Assembly: GCA_917880885.1 (NCBI GenBank)
Contig: OU862919.1
Span: 15,890,001-15,954,000 of the forward strand
From: Limnephilus marmoratus
Lineage: Eukaryota > Arthropoda > Insecta > Trichoptera > Limnephilidae
Direction: 5' to 3'
DNA: 64,000 nt
Within the stretch, counting starts at the first letter, position 1, and every line of letters starts with the position of its first letter. Under the pieces are notes generated by a model. That model saw only the letters and a program-made list of their open reading frames with translations, searched no databases and was not told where the DNA came from. The position numbers and the translations under genes were made by a program. Of this stretch, positions 21,843 through 31,980 are shown one piece after another.

Positions 21843-23805
21843 CTAATATTCACTTTTTTCCAAATCTGCGCAGGTGAACTGAGCACAATCCGATGTCTTG
21901 TAGTCGAAGTATGTCCTTGTAGGACAAGCCCTTGAAATGGCAATAGCACCGATACTTGGACAATCCTTGTAGTGATTACAGTCACTAGAATCCGCGAACT
22001 TCCCCGCTGCGAGGCACGTCTTGCCATCTGGCCCTGTACCAGAATTTGGTGTTGGGTCTATACACCTTTTAGTTGTCACATCGTACTCCAAATTGTTTTG
22101 GCAAACAAATATCTGTGGAAATATCTCATCATCGTTAGAAGTTTCTTGATAGATACAGACATAGTAGAGAGCGGGGTTGCTGGCTAGTATTCCAACATCT
22201 CCTACGGCCTTGCAAGGGCCAGTTACAGAAGGGCAAACTCCATTAACCAATTTCTTGCGACAGAGATTCGTTCTTGGATCAAAGTAGAAGCCATCGTCAC
22301 AGTAGAATTCATAAGATAGAATATTTACGGAACTTAAACGCTCTGCGTCAGAATTAAATATCGTAAACATGCTTGTAATATCAGTTGATTGAAAAATTGA
22401 TATCGTTGAACTTCCTGAATCTGTTATCCTATCTGTCGTAGTGATTATGGATAAAGTGGAACTCCCAGAATCAGTTGAACTTTGTTTCGTTGGAGCATCT
22501 GTCGTCGTGGAATAAGATACTGTTGAGCTCCCTGAATCCAGTGTGCTGTCTGATGTTGGGATAACTGAAACGGTTGAAATTTCAAAATCTGTGGTAGCTG
22601 TCGTTGGAACATCTGATACTGTTGAGCTCACTGAATCCAGTGTGCTGTCTGTTGTTGGGATAACTGATATAGTTGAGCTTCCAAAATCCATTGTGGTGTC
22701 AATCGTAGGAACATCTGATACTGTTGAGCTCACTGAATCCAGTGTGCTGTCTGTTGTTGGGATAACTGATATAGTTGAGCTTCCAAAATCCATTGTGGTG
22801 TCAATCTTAGGAACATCTGATACTGTTGAGCTCACTGAATCCAGTGTGCTGTCTGTTGTTGGGATAACTGATATAGTTGAGCTTCCAAAATCCATTGTGG
22901 TATCAATCGTAGGAACATCTGATACTGTTGAGCTCACTGAATCCAGTGTGCTGTCTGTTGTTGGGATAACTGATATAGTTGAGCTTCCAAAATCCATTGT
23001 GGTATCAATCGTAGGAACATTTGATACTGTTGAGCTCACTGAATCTAGTGTGCTATCTATCGTTGGAACATCAGATGTTGTTATAATTCCAGGGTCAACT
23101 ATGTCCTCAGGAACGCACAAGTGATATTTTTGGCAGTCGAATGCATCAGGGAACAGGCCGACTTGGTAGCACTTAAATTTGTATCCATTGTTTGGTGGAG
23201 TATTGCAACCTGGATTTGGATTAGTAGTGCATATTCCAGAACTACACGTGGTGCCATTAGGGCAAGGTCCCAATGGGACTATAATGTATTCATTAATCCC
23301 AATTTCGATGCAATCGATTCTTTTATCACAGCCATCGCATATTGGCCCTGGTTTAATACAGTCCGCCGGACCAATAGCAAAGTCCAATCCATCATATTGT
23401 TGTCGATCAGGATCATGAGTATAATCCGGAAATTCTTTTGAAGCATAAACCTAAAAATCAAATCACAAAGTTGTTTCGTAAAGGAAATAATGGAAAAATT
23501 GTTCGACTGTGGTTAAATTTTTTCCACAAATCTGGTTGCCAGGGCCAATGCTGTCATTCAAGCCAGCAATATATTATATTACTTAATGCTTACATTAATG
23601 TATATGGCATATTATAAAGAAAAAGCGAGTTCATAGATGCTTTTGAAATGAATGCAAAAACTGGGTCATGATTGTCCTTGTTTTCCATTCATAAGACAAA
23701 GGGTCGTCATATTAATCCTTAATGATAAAATAAAATAAAAATATATTTATTTATTGTACTTACAGCAGTTATAGTTATAAGAAAGCAGAACATACATGTG
23801 TACAT
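21843..23805 (-). CDS. Gene D: chitin-binding protein with mucin-like repeat insert, 549 aa, two exons
   Basis: Exon 1 is 23764-23805 (MYTCMFCFLITITA); exon 2 is 21843-23450. The GTAAGT donor and TTTTTAG acceptor join in phase 0. After the signal peptide comes VYASKEFPDYTHDPDRQQY, then CIKPGPICDGCDKRIDC (module 1), then a type-2 chitin-binding module starting FKCYQVGLFPDAFDC and QKYHLC near residue 126. Its fourth cysteine is not until FYCDDGFYFDPRTNLC near residue 398. The 271 residues between are Ser/Thr/Asp-rich, with four 34-residue repeats (TTMDFGSSTISVIPTTDSTL then DSVSSTVSDVPTID) plus diverged units, likely O-glycosylated. In gene A the same loop is 18 residues. Two more cysteine modules follow (CQNNLEYDVTTKRC; CPTRTYFDYKTSDC). 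It resembles insect intestinal mucins in composition. TATA box and poly(A) signal are visible. Confidence 0.88.
22606..23064 (-). repeat. 102-bp in-frame tandem repeat in gene D
   Basis: GGAACATCTGATACTGTTGA-type units start at 22606, 22708, 22810, 22912 and 23014, exactly 102 bp apart, with a final half unit near 23064. The units are nearly identical, so the array expanded or was homogenised recently. Each encodes 34 residues. The reverse strand is also open (long frame at 22543-23124), which is a by-product of the repeat. Confidence 0.9.
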
Positions 23806-23837
23806 TTTATTTGTCTTTGCGGTACAGTTTCTCAATA

Positions 23838-23872
23838 CAATCTGATGTTAAAATCGTGGATTTTCATTTATA
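23838..23872 (-). promoter_or_regulatory. Core promoter of gene D (TATA box and initiator)
   Basis: On the minus strand TATAAATG (23872-23865) is followed by ACATCAGATTG. Taking the A of TCAGA as the start (23843) puts the TATA box at -29, the expected spacing for arthropod TCAGT-type initiators. The 5' UTR would be 38 nt before the ATG at 23805. Confidence 0.6.
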
Positions 23873-24277
23873 TGTCGCGTGATAACTTATTGGGTTAAAA
23901 AATATTAGTAATAAATAATCGAGATTTCGAAACCATAATGGGGATTACTTTTAGATCATTTGCGGTAAACAAGATTATATTATCGTAGTTCTATCTTAAA
24001 ATATTTATTTGTAGTTAAAGGTTTTTTTTTAAACAAACTAAGGAGAATTATCTCCTTATCTTTAATTATAAAGTAAAGATCAAAAATTGTATTCTTCTAA
24101 CAAATCCCTTGAATTGCCGACTTTGTATGTTACTGTGGAGTTATCCCTTTGTTTGAATTTTGATGCTTGTCATTTGTCACACAAATAGTTTTTGTGACTC
24201 AATTCTGATAAACGGTTAATAAAATGGTTCACAATGTAATGTATAACATCTCCAATCTTTCTCATTACCACCTCAAA

Positions 24278-24771
24278 TTGGGAGACGGGTATGGGTACCG
24301 CCACCCCGGGAACCATTTATTGTGTAACCAACACCCCTGCCAAAGGTCACTACAAGTGGTTTGCTCTGTTTGGTGACTTGGCAGGTGTGCCCGGGTTCAT
24401 GGGTTGAGGTTTGTCTAGATCTTGGCGGCCAATGTGTTTGTTCACCTACTGCACAGCGGGCCGGATAGGAAGAGATTGTTAGAGGGAGACCTAACCTAGA
24501 TCTCTCTAGCCGGACTCTCTCGACCCATCGCCTTACACCGCAGTGGAAGGGACGGATTCATATGTCCGTCATTCCTAGACACAATCACCTCCAGATTCCT
24601 ACCTCTTCGTTCCTACCGATCCAGACTACCCACCCCTCATACCTTTTTTCCTTCCCAGAACTTCCTCTCCTTCCTTTCCCTAAAAAACCTTCCACACAGC
24701 ATCCCCAATGATGACATAGGCCCTGAGGGAATTTTTTACCATTTTGTGGAGCGAATGTAAAAAAAATAAAA
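24278..24771 (+). mobile_element. Retroposon family R, longest compact copy
   Basis: It reads from GGGAGACGGGTATGGGTACC through CCCGGGAACC, AACCAACACC.CTGCCA, GGTGACTTGGCAGG, TTCATGGG.TGAGGTTTGTC and CTTGGCGGC, to CACACAGCATCCCCAATGAT, CCTGAGGG and a final AATGTAAAAAAAATAAA tail. The tail gives the orientation. Other copies (34438-34792, 35385-35578, 44196-44642, 56130-56560, 57955-58320, 59500-61915) lie on the minus strand. Most have a hairpin near the tail (GGCCCTGAGG facing CCTCAGGGCC). No reading frame is conserved, so it is SINE-like or a LINE-derived non-autonomous element. Confidence 0.65.
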
Positions 24772-24810
24772 TTTACTTTCGCCCTCCATTTCCATCATCT
24801 TCACAATACA

Positions 24811-24875
24811 CCTAAAATTGGGGATGCCATAGTCCTACTGGCTCTGAGCAGTTGGGATTCCAGTGCCAAAATTAC
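24811..24875 (+). repeat. Repeat family R2 fragment
   Basis: ATTGGGGATGCCATAGTC and CTACTGGCTCTGAGCAGTTG, followed by GGATTCCAGTGC, match the R2 ends at 52780 and at the window start. Confidence 0.5.
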
Positions 24876-24879
24876 TTAT

Positions 24880-25990
24880 TTATAAAAAATATTATGTTTT
24901 TACCTAGACTGGCTAGCATGGAAATAATTTACTTAAAACAATGATAAAATCAACAAATTTCTCCAAAACATTGTGACCTTGGAAAGCTAAAAAATCTCTT
25001 CACCCCATTTAATTAAAATGTTAGAGTCATGAGTATAAACATATATTTCTCGAACAAAAAACATGCAAATATTCTAAAAACTGGATATGAAAATTTCTCT
25101 GTTCCGTTTGTTTTTTCCCATTTTCTGTTTAGATAACAATATTTCCACATTTCGGACTTTAGAACAAAAGCTAACCTAAACCTAACCAGCCTTGAGTTAC
25201 CGATGCTAGGCGGCGTCGATGATGTTTTCCACTGATTTCGATCACTTATCAGCTACTCGCTTATAAATATTACACAGATTCGCTTATAAAATACATGAAG
25301 CGATGAGTATGAAGTTTTAAGTAATCCACCAAGGTTTATAATAGGTTTATCGTAAAACTTTGTATGTAGGCCATTTGAAGGTATTGAATGAACAAATAAA
25401 CAATTCCAGAAACTTGGTACTTTTCGTGTTTTATTTTAAGAAGTGTAATATAAAAAAATACTTATTTTATTTTGGATGATTCAACAGGGCAGAATTTAGG
25501 GAGGCAAATATTAAAGTAAATACAGTATACACTGTGCACATGGAAACTGGTGAATCTACACAAAATAAAGAACCCAAAAAATGTTTATTAATTTTTTCGG
25601 AAACAAAAGGGTTAAAAATAACATTTGGAATCGGGCTACACTTCGACGATTCTTAAAAGACAATATTATTATAACGACTGATATTAACCCCCTGGCGACC
25701 GATTTTTTTCAAATTTGATCTAAAATTTCCTCGTACCTACACGAAAGGTCAAATCAAAAAAGTTATGCCACAAAATCAACTCCAAATGCGATGTAGATTC
25801 ACCAGTTTTATATTCTCTTTCGTTTGATACTCGTACTATATATATAAATCTCTAAAATACAAAAATGGTTTACCCAACCAAACAAAATGGAGTAGGTTAT
25901 TTTTATAGATTAATAATTTTTTAATTGTTAACGAAATGCAATTATCGTATTCATCATGTAAACCTAAAACCAACAGATACAAACGAAGTT
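24880..25990. other. Intergenic, no gene seen
   Basis: AT-rich, no convincing reading frame. The part at about 25540-25620 (ACTGGTGAATCTACAC, AACCCAAAAAA) weakly resembles the 3' flanks of genes C and D (11515, 21530), which would fit an older duplication that also produced gene E. Confidence 0.4.
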
Positions 25991-25997
25991 ATAACGT

Positions 25998-27933
25998 CTA
26001 TTTATCCACATCGTTGCAAGTGAAATCGATGCATTTCTTAGTAACAGAATCAAAGTGCATCTTAGCTTCGCAAGCCTGAGGCTCTGGAGCATCCCCTGCT
26101 GCGGCGCATACGTAGCTACTGAAGCAATTGGCGGGATCGTAGAAGGTGCCCGCTGCCTTACACTTTCCATCCGCACCTGCTGCAGCGGTTGGTGTTGGGT
26201 CCACACAAGCCCTCTGAGCGACACTGTACTCCTGGTTACTAGCGCACGCGAAGATCTGCGGGTAGTTAGAAGTGCTGTTGCCCTCCCTGGCACAGATATA
26301 GTACAGTGCCGGGTTGCTAGCCAGTACCCCGACCTCTCCGGAAATCTTACAGGTGGGCGCTGGGTTTGGACAGTCACCGCCGACGAACTTTTTGCGGCAA
26401 AGCGTAGTTCTAGAATCGTAGTAAAACTCTTTTTCGCATTTCAGCGGAATTGATACCGGCTCTACGGCAGTGGCTCCTGGGACGCACATGTGGTACAGCT
26501 GGCAGTTAAACGCGTCGGGGAACAGACCAGGCTGGCGACAAACAAACCTGTACCCAATGATATCTTCATCGCAATCAGGGTTGTGGTTTGTGGTGCAGGA
26601 TCCAGTGGATTGAAGACAAGTACTGCCTTCTGAGCAGTCGTCCAGCGCTATTATGATGAAGCCGTTTCCGATCTGGATGCACTCGTATACCTTGGCGCAT
26701 CCATCGCAGATTTTACCTGGTTTGGTGCAATTTTCGGCTTCCAAGCGAACCAGGGATCGACTGTTAAGATCAAATTCGTAAGTGACGCCTTTTTCTAATT
26801 CTTCTGGTACAATATATTTTAAGAAGTCTCTGGTTTCGGCGACCTGCGAACATAGTAATAAAAAGGATGATAACCACTCATTTTAATTCATTGTACAGAT
26901 ATTAAGTGAAGGGTACGACAAGCAAACGCTTTTTGATTTAAAATTAGTGACATTTTGTATTTAACTAACCACTTTATATGTACGGCATGATGTCATCCTA
27001 ACCATGAAAATTTAGAGGTTTCTCTTTTATGTTTTAGTTCTCATTTTTACATTTGAAAGTAGAAGTAAAAAAATAAAAATTATTGATGAAAATGTAATAT
27101 TTCTAAAACTGTAATTTCACGAAAAAAAACCTTGAAAACGTCTGGAACTTGGTATTTTTTTTTTATAATTTGGTACTACTAAAAAAATCTGTATAAGTGG
27201 TTAGGGAACGTACCCATACTACTTGACATGTATAGGGGGGGGTCTTCAAAATGTCACGCTTGGTACAAATGAGCGGCGCGGGCTTAGGTTTTTGGTCACC
27301 GGGGGGGGGGGGTAAAAATTGCAAAAAGTTGGTCACGTAGTATGGGTACGTTCTCTTAGTTAATTTTTCAAAAAGAATCAGTAAAAAGTATGGTTCATTT
27401 TGAATAACAAGTGGAATATTTTATTAGGTATATCTCTGACTCAATGAACTCGGATTTGCTTTGAATTTAAGTATCGTTTTTAAAATTAGAACTGGTGTGT
27501 CAAGAATTCAAACAAGCGATACAGTTTTTTTTTTCAATAATATTTCATCTGTAAAAATAGTTTATCATAAACAAATTCGGCAATGTTATTATTATTACGC
27601 ATGGCAGCTGTTTTGCCTTCCGGTGGCATTATAAAACTGGGATAATACCACTTACAGACGATGTACTCGTATTTACACTATTTTAGATAGGTACTGATGA
27701 TGAAAAATATTAAATACTTTTATTTTTATTACCTACGCCCTCATTGATTTTCGAGTAAAACGACTAAAAATATTAATATCTATTACTCTTTTAAAGTTTC
27801 CCAATTACTGCATTGTTTAAATTTGACTGAAGGTCGTTAGTCTTAGTAAATTATAAAATGTAATTATTTTTGGATTACTTACAACAGCCGATACTGAGAG
27901 AGCCAGCAACACCAAACAAAGAGAACGACACAT
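25998..27933 (-). CDS. Gene E: secreted chitin-binding (peritrophin-type) protein, 298 aa, two exons
   Basis: Exon 1 is 27883-27933 (MCRSLCLVLLALSVSAV, signal peptide); exon 2 is 25998-26843. GTAAGT donor, TTCGCAG acceptor, phase 0. The mature protein begins VAETRDFLKYIVPEELEKG, longer before the first cysteine than in A and B. Modules: CTKPGKICDGCAKVYEC, then FVCRQPGLFPDAFNCQLYHM to CEKEFYYDSRTTLC (type-2 chitin-binding), then CASNQEYSVAQRAC, and a last module CEAKMHFDSVTKKC. It shares the CDGCxK start with gene D but lacks the mucin insert, so it looks like the uninterrupted form. Codons are clearly more GC-rich than in A, B and D (for example GACGGAAAGTGTAAGGCAGC). The 1-kb intron holds a small MITE. 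Confidence 0.88.
27204..27355. mobile_element. Small MITE in gene E intron
   Basis: GGGAACGTACCCATACTAC at the left faces GTAGTATGGGTACGTTCTC at the right, flanked by TTA on both sides (27201-27203 and 27356-27358). A 3-bp TTA target fits PIF/Harbinger-type MITEs. The centre contains two G runs. It is 152 bp long and non-coding. Confidence 0.65.
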
Positions 27934-27980
27934 TTTCTATATTTATAAATATTGGATGAATTTGATTTAACTCTTTGCAC

Positions 27981-27988
27981 TATTTATA
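27981..27988 (-). promoter_or_regulatory. TATA box of gene E
   Basis: TATAAATA on the minus strand, 48 bp before the ATG at 27933. A start about 30 bp downstream would leave a 5' UTR of about 25 nt. No clear initiator motif. Confidence 0.45.
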
Positions 27989-27999
27989 CTAAGTAGATT

Positions 28000-29670
28000 A
28001 TCTTACGGATTCCGGAAACCAAATAAAGAGGTTATCAATCGATAGCTGTATTTTCGCCAAAAGGTTTTCTTTTAAGTCTTGCAATTTCCATAAACTTTCA
28101 AAATATAAGGCGAAATGACATCGGTACTAAAACAACTCTTGGAGAATCTTTACCACTTACATGAAACACTTCAACTCTTGCTGGTCTTCTGTTTCAATCA
28201 AGTCTCTTGTCTATTATAAATTATGAATTGTTTTGTGTGTAAATCGAATGAATCCTTTAATTTAAAAAAAAATGTTACGTAAATCAGATTTAATAATGTT
28301 ATCAAACAGTACTAAAAGCCTTGCGTCTATGGTACATACTCGATTCACAAATAGATTCGAACTTCGAACGGAAGTGCTGCCATCTATATTGTTAATTCGC
28401 TCGAATTCAAGAATTCTTCAAAGGATAGCGCCACTTACGTTAGCAGGTCGCACGAAGATGTGCCCACCCTCCCCTCAGTATAAGTACTACGGAGTTTTAC
28501 AATTTGAGTATCTCTCCGGATATGGAAAGATTAACGGTAATACTTAGAGTTGTATATAACAGTATCACGCGTCTATATATTACAAATGACGTCATTGCCT
28601 GTCGCGGTTACTTTGTCCCGGTTACTAGTTGTCACTGGATCACAGTGGATACGAGGAGCCGACTATTTTTGGAACCAGTTACTATCGGAATTAAAAAATG
28701 GTCACCAACACTCAAACTGGGCGAAGCCGAACCAAAAATGAGCGGAGCGAGTTTTTAACTGTTAATTTTTATTATTGTAATAGCTGTTTCAGATCACAAG
28801 GCCATTTTCAAAATGTGGATAAACCACTTCGAAACTACTTATTGATATGATTATACGAGTATATACCTCTATCATTAAAAAAATAAAAACCTTTTGCCTA
28901 AGATTTCAATACTTCCCTCCGCATCATCCAGTCTAACCTACCATTATGAAACGCGCAGAGAATTTGCATTTAACGGGGAAATTTTGTTTTTTTTTCTTAT
29001 GGTGCTGATCATTTATTTGACGCAGGATGAAATGTTGAAACATGCTTTCCCGGAACAGCAAAACCAGCGTGGAATAACTAATAACTAACCTTGTATCGAG
29101 CTGAGAAAAGAAAAGAGAAAAAAGAATTTAGACAGCCTGAAAATGTTTGTTAGTCCTAGGTAGAGAGATCATCTGTACTTCATGTGAGTCACTGATCTAG
29201 ACCAAATTCATCTTTGTTTCAGGTGCTACTTGTATTGCTCCTGTCCCCCTCGGTATCTACTATTTAATTATGTTTCACATATATAATTGCTTTTTTTATT
29301 TTTTTACTATCCATACTTTAGTGGCGCAAATGAACAGTACATTTTTATATATCTTCATTCCCCCATAAAGAGAGGGTCAGAGAGACCCTGTCCGTGCATA
29401 TCGCCTTGTATCTGCATCGTCGTCTTCCTGCGACCCGCCCGCTCCTTCCCCAATGAAATGCGTGGGGCAGAGGAGTGGCCTCCCCCCCCCCCCTTTCTCC
29501 GGCAACCCGAAGCTCACCTTTTCCTCAGGGTCTTCGGAAACTTCCCCTTCTCTCCATATATCGGGAAGCCGGCTAAAGGACGGCAACTTTGTCTGCAATG
29601 GCCATGAGCATTCTTATTGGGACTGATCAATTTCAGAAAAGAAAGAAAAAATGTAGCTAATTTTGGGCGT
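28000..29670. other. Intergenic, no gene seen
   Basis: Short reading frames only, none with a recognisable domain. 28270-28760 is less AT-rich than its surroundings and 29380-29620 is C/T-rich with a C run; both may be unrecognised repeats. No splice-supported exon found. Confidence 0.4.
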
Positions 29671-29676
29671 ACGCCC

Positions 29677-30230
29677 AATAATAATAATAATAACGTAGTA
29701 TTTATATAGCGCAGTTTTGTGATATTTCACTTCAAGTGCGCCTAATTATAATACATTTAAAATTAACCTACAGGGTTCCTTACGAGTCCTTAAAAAATTA
29801 ATTAAATAATGTGAAATAACGAATATACAAAAATATACAAAGCAATTCCTAAAGAACAATATTAACAACAATAGTGAGTGCTGTTTTGCTGTTTTGGCAC
29901 AGGACAATATATAATGATAAACCATCACGGAGCCATTCAACAAGAATCATTTAAACTAAATTATATAGAACAGGAGGCAGTTAACATTTAGAAATAATAC
30001 AAATTCAGAGTGCACATAAAACTATAGCAAGGAGGTAATCGAAACCAAACAATTACCAGAAACTTGAGGAACATGGCTTATTATAGTAGATTGAAAAGGA
30101 GTTTAAATTCATAAAAGGTATGATTTTTTAAATAAGTTTGTTTTTAAAGCTCTTTTGAATTCAGCCAAGTTCTGGATATTAGTAAGAGCTGAGGGAAGTT
30201 TGTTCCAAAAAACATACTTATATTAGCATA
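29677..30230 (-). mobile_element. L2-like LINE 3' end
   Basis: An (AAT)n tract (29677-29694) is followed on the plus strand by TATATAGCGCAGTTTTGTG, ATATTTCACTTCAAGTGCGC. Read on the minus strand this is GCGC...TGAAATATCAC...GCGCTATATA plus (ATT)n, the same double-stem end as in the L2 element at 52633-52700, but with different sequence. The stretch up to about 30230 (AGCTGAGGGAAGTTTGTTCC) resembles 3' regions of such LINEs. No reverse transcriptase frame remains. Confidence 0.5.
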
Positions 30231-30955
30231 TATCTCAGGAAACAAGATACTTGCCTGATCAATGATAAATTTGAATTTAGTTTTTACCTTCTATGTAACC
30301 AAATTAATCAAAATGCAAGTAATATTTTTAACTCAAATATCGTCTAAATAATTTAGACTATTTAATAACCCCTGAATGTTATTTTACCAGTTGACAAAAT
30401 AATTCTAATGAATCAGATCTTAATCAATATTTTCAAAAACAACAGTTTTACATTAACTGATTGCTAAGAAGATAATGTAATCAATTCACTAAAAGGTAAA
30501 TCTCTAATTATTGTAAATGCAATGGCTTATTTTATCTACTATCTATTGATCTTTTCGTGTACCTGAGGTATACCAAGAAAATTTTATTGTTGTTTTTTTC
30601 AATTTATCTTTATACCGTAATCCGCGTTCGGGTTCAAATAAGGAGATACGTAAATAGTGGGGTATAATGTATACTCGTATTTAGATAAGTTTATCTATTT
30701 TACGTGCAAAAAAATACATATGCAAATTTGGGTATCTTGCGATAAAGTAGGTAAAACCTAACCTAACCTATAAAACATGAAATCAATAGTGAAGTTGGCA
30801 GGCTGTGAGTGATCATCTTCTAAATCGGGATCTATTTATTGTCCTGTGAAGAGCAGACCCCGAGTATCTTCCACGGAAAGTACCGTAAATATAAGTGCTG
30901 TATATTTACTAGACACGAAAAAACAGTGACCGGAAAACTCAGAATGAAATGAACG

Positions 30956-31097
30956 CAACACCTTCTTTGAAAAGTCATTAAAAGTGATGAAAAAATAAGA
31001 AAATAAATGTTGGTTAAATAGGTTACGTTAGGATAAGTAATGGACTATTTTTCCATTTTTTTATAGCTTTAACGACTTTTTAAACAGGTGTTGAGTT
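30956..31097. repeat. Inverted-repeat element (MITE-like)
   Basis: CAACACCTTCTTTGAAAAGT faces ACTTTTTAAACAGGTGTTG, with partial matching for about 40 bp inward. The centre is AT-rich. Class unknown. Confidence 0.45.
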
Positions 31098-31104
31098 GGA
31101 GGCG

Positions 31105-31505
31105 TCTACTAATATCTACAGGAATTCCAAAAACTGAACAAATCGGACTAATATTTATGAGAACCAAAGTGAGGACAAATATCTACAGCTCAAACTGCTG
31201 ACTAATATCTATGAGAATCAAAGTGTGGACGAATATCTACAGCACTGGCAGAGGTTGGGTTAGGTTAGTTATTACGTAATTGAAGTAATTTATGCTTTTC
31301 CGTACAACCTCTTGCTCAGCTGCCCTCTGTAGATATTAGTCCAACCTACGCTCCATAGATATGAGTCACCACTGGGACCGTCATAGATATTCGTCCGACC
31401 TTAGCTCTGTAGATATTAGTCCTCACTCTGAAGTTCATAGATATTAGTCCAACATATGAGCTGTAGATATTCGTCTGACATACAGGCTGTAGATATTAGT
31501 ATCTG
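31105..31505. repeat. Inverted array of short GATATTAGTC-type repeats
   Basis: At least twelve copies of a 12-15 bp motif are spaced about 25-30 bp apart. Five in the left half read GACTAATATCTA(C/T)AG (near 31108, 31147, 31174, 31200, 31227). Seven in the right half read (T/C)(G/A)TAGATATTAGTCC in the opposite sense (near 31328, 31355, 31384, 31410, 31437, 31462, 31489). The spacers differ. The two halves meet around 31240-31325, where GGCAGAGGTTG and CAACCTCTTG are also inverted. This is not a CRISPR array (eukaryotic, degenerate, two orientations). Confidence 0.7.
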
Positions 31506-31702
31506 GAGTCGTTGAGTTGAGTTGATTCTGATTTGGCATGGAACTGAAAAAACACATATTGATTAATTTTTTTGAACCTCTGGATTGGCAGTCAAGAATC
31601 TTAACAGTTTTTAAAAATGGTGCATGACGTTTTTTTTTAATAATATATTTTGTTATGAAATAAAACAAATACTTTGTGACATTTTTGTCTCTAAAATCTG
31701 AC

Positions 31703-31748
31703 AGTAATAGAGAGAAAGAGACATTTTTGAGTCTTTCTCTCTATTACT
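31703..31748. repeat. Perfect 17-bp inverted repeat
   Basis: AGTAATAGAGAGAAAGA and its exact reverse complement are separated by 12 bases. Likely a MITE remnant; no neighbouring gene. Confidence 0.6.
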
Positions 31749-31980
31749 ATGTAAAAAAATTATTTCGTACTTTCTAACTGTTCCTTTATTTTATACTAGC
31801 TGGTACCGGGCATGCGTTGCAACGCCATTCAAAGGAATAAATTGATTTTCCCTGCGTGTCCTTTCCCGTACGTCCCCATTCCCTTCCACCTTCCCCACCT
31901 TTCCCTTCCCTCGCCTCTTCCCTCTCCGCGAACCCCACCTTCCTCCTGCCTTTCCTCTCTGCCGCTAAAATATATGAAAG

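Larger units (their letters stand above)
12281..23950. repeat. Tandem segmental duplication, unit 2 (genes B and D)
   Basis: This is the second copy of the two-gene block of 2078-12280. Compared with unit 1 it has gained a LINE fragment (12482-12850), a hAT element (15891-18878, itself carrying a palindromic Penelope-like insert) and a mariner (19015-19931). It lacks the LTR unit, the foldbacks and the minisatellite of unit 1. Its D-type gene is complete, unlike gene C. Confidence 0.75.

Noticed and set aside
22543..23124. 193-codon frame antisense to gene D
   Set aside because: It mirrors the 102-bp in-frame repeat of gene D. No domain, no promoter, no splice support.
30764..30781. AACCTAACCTAACCTA, like the insect telomere repeat
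   Set aside because: Only about three units, in AT-rich intergenic DNA; too short to call an interstitial telomere.
31105..31505. CRISPR-like array
   Set aside because: The genome is eukaryotic, the repeats are short and degenerate, and they occur in both orientations. No cas-like gene.
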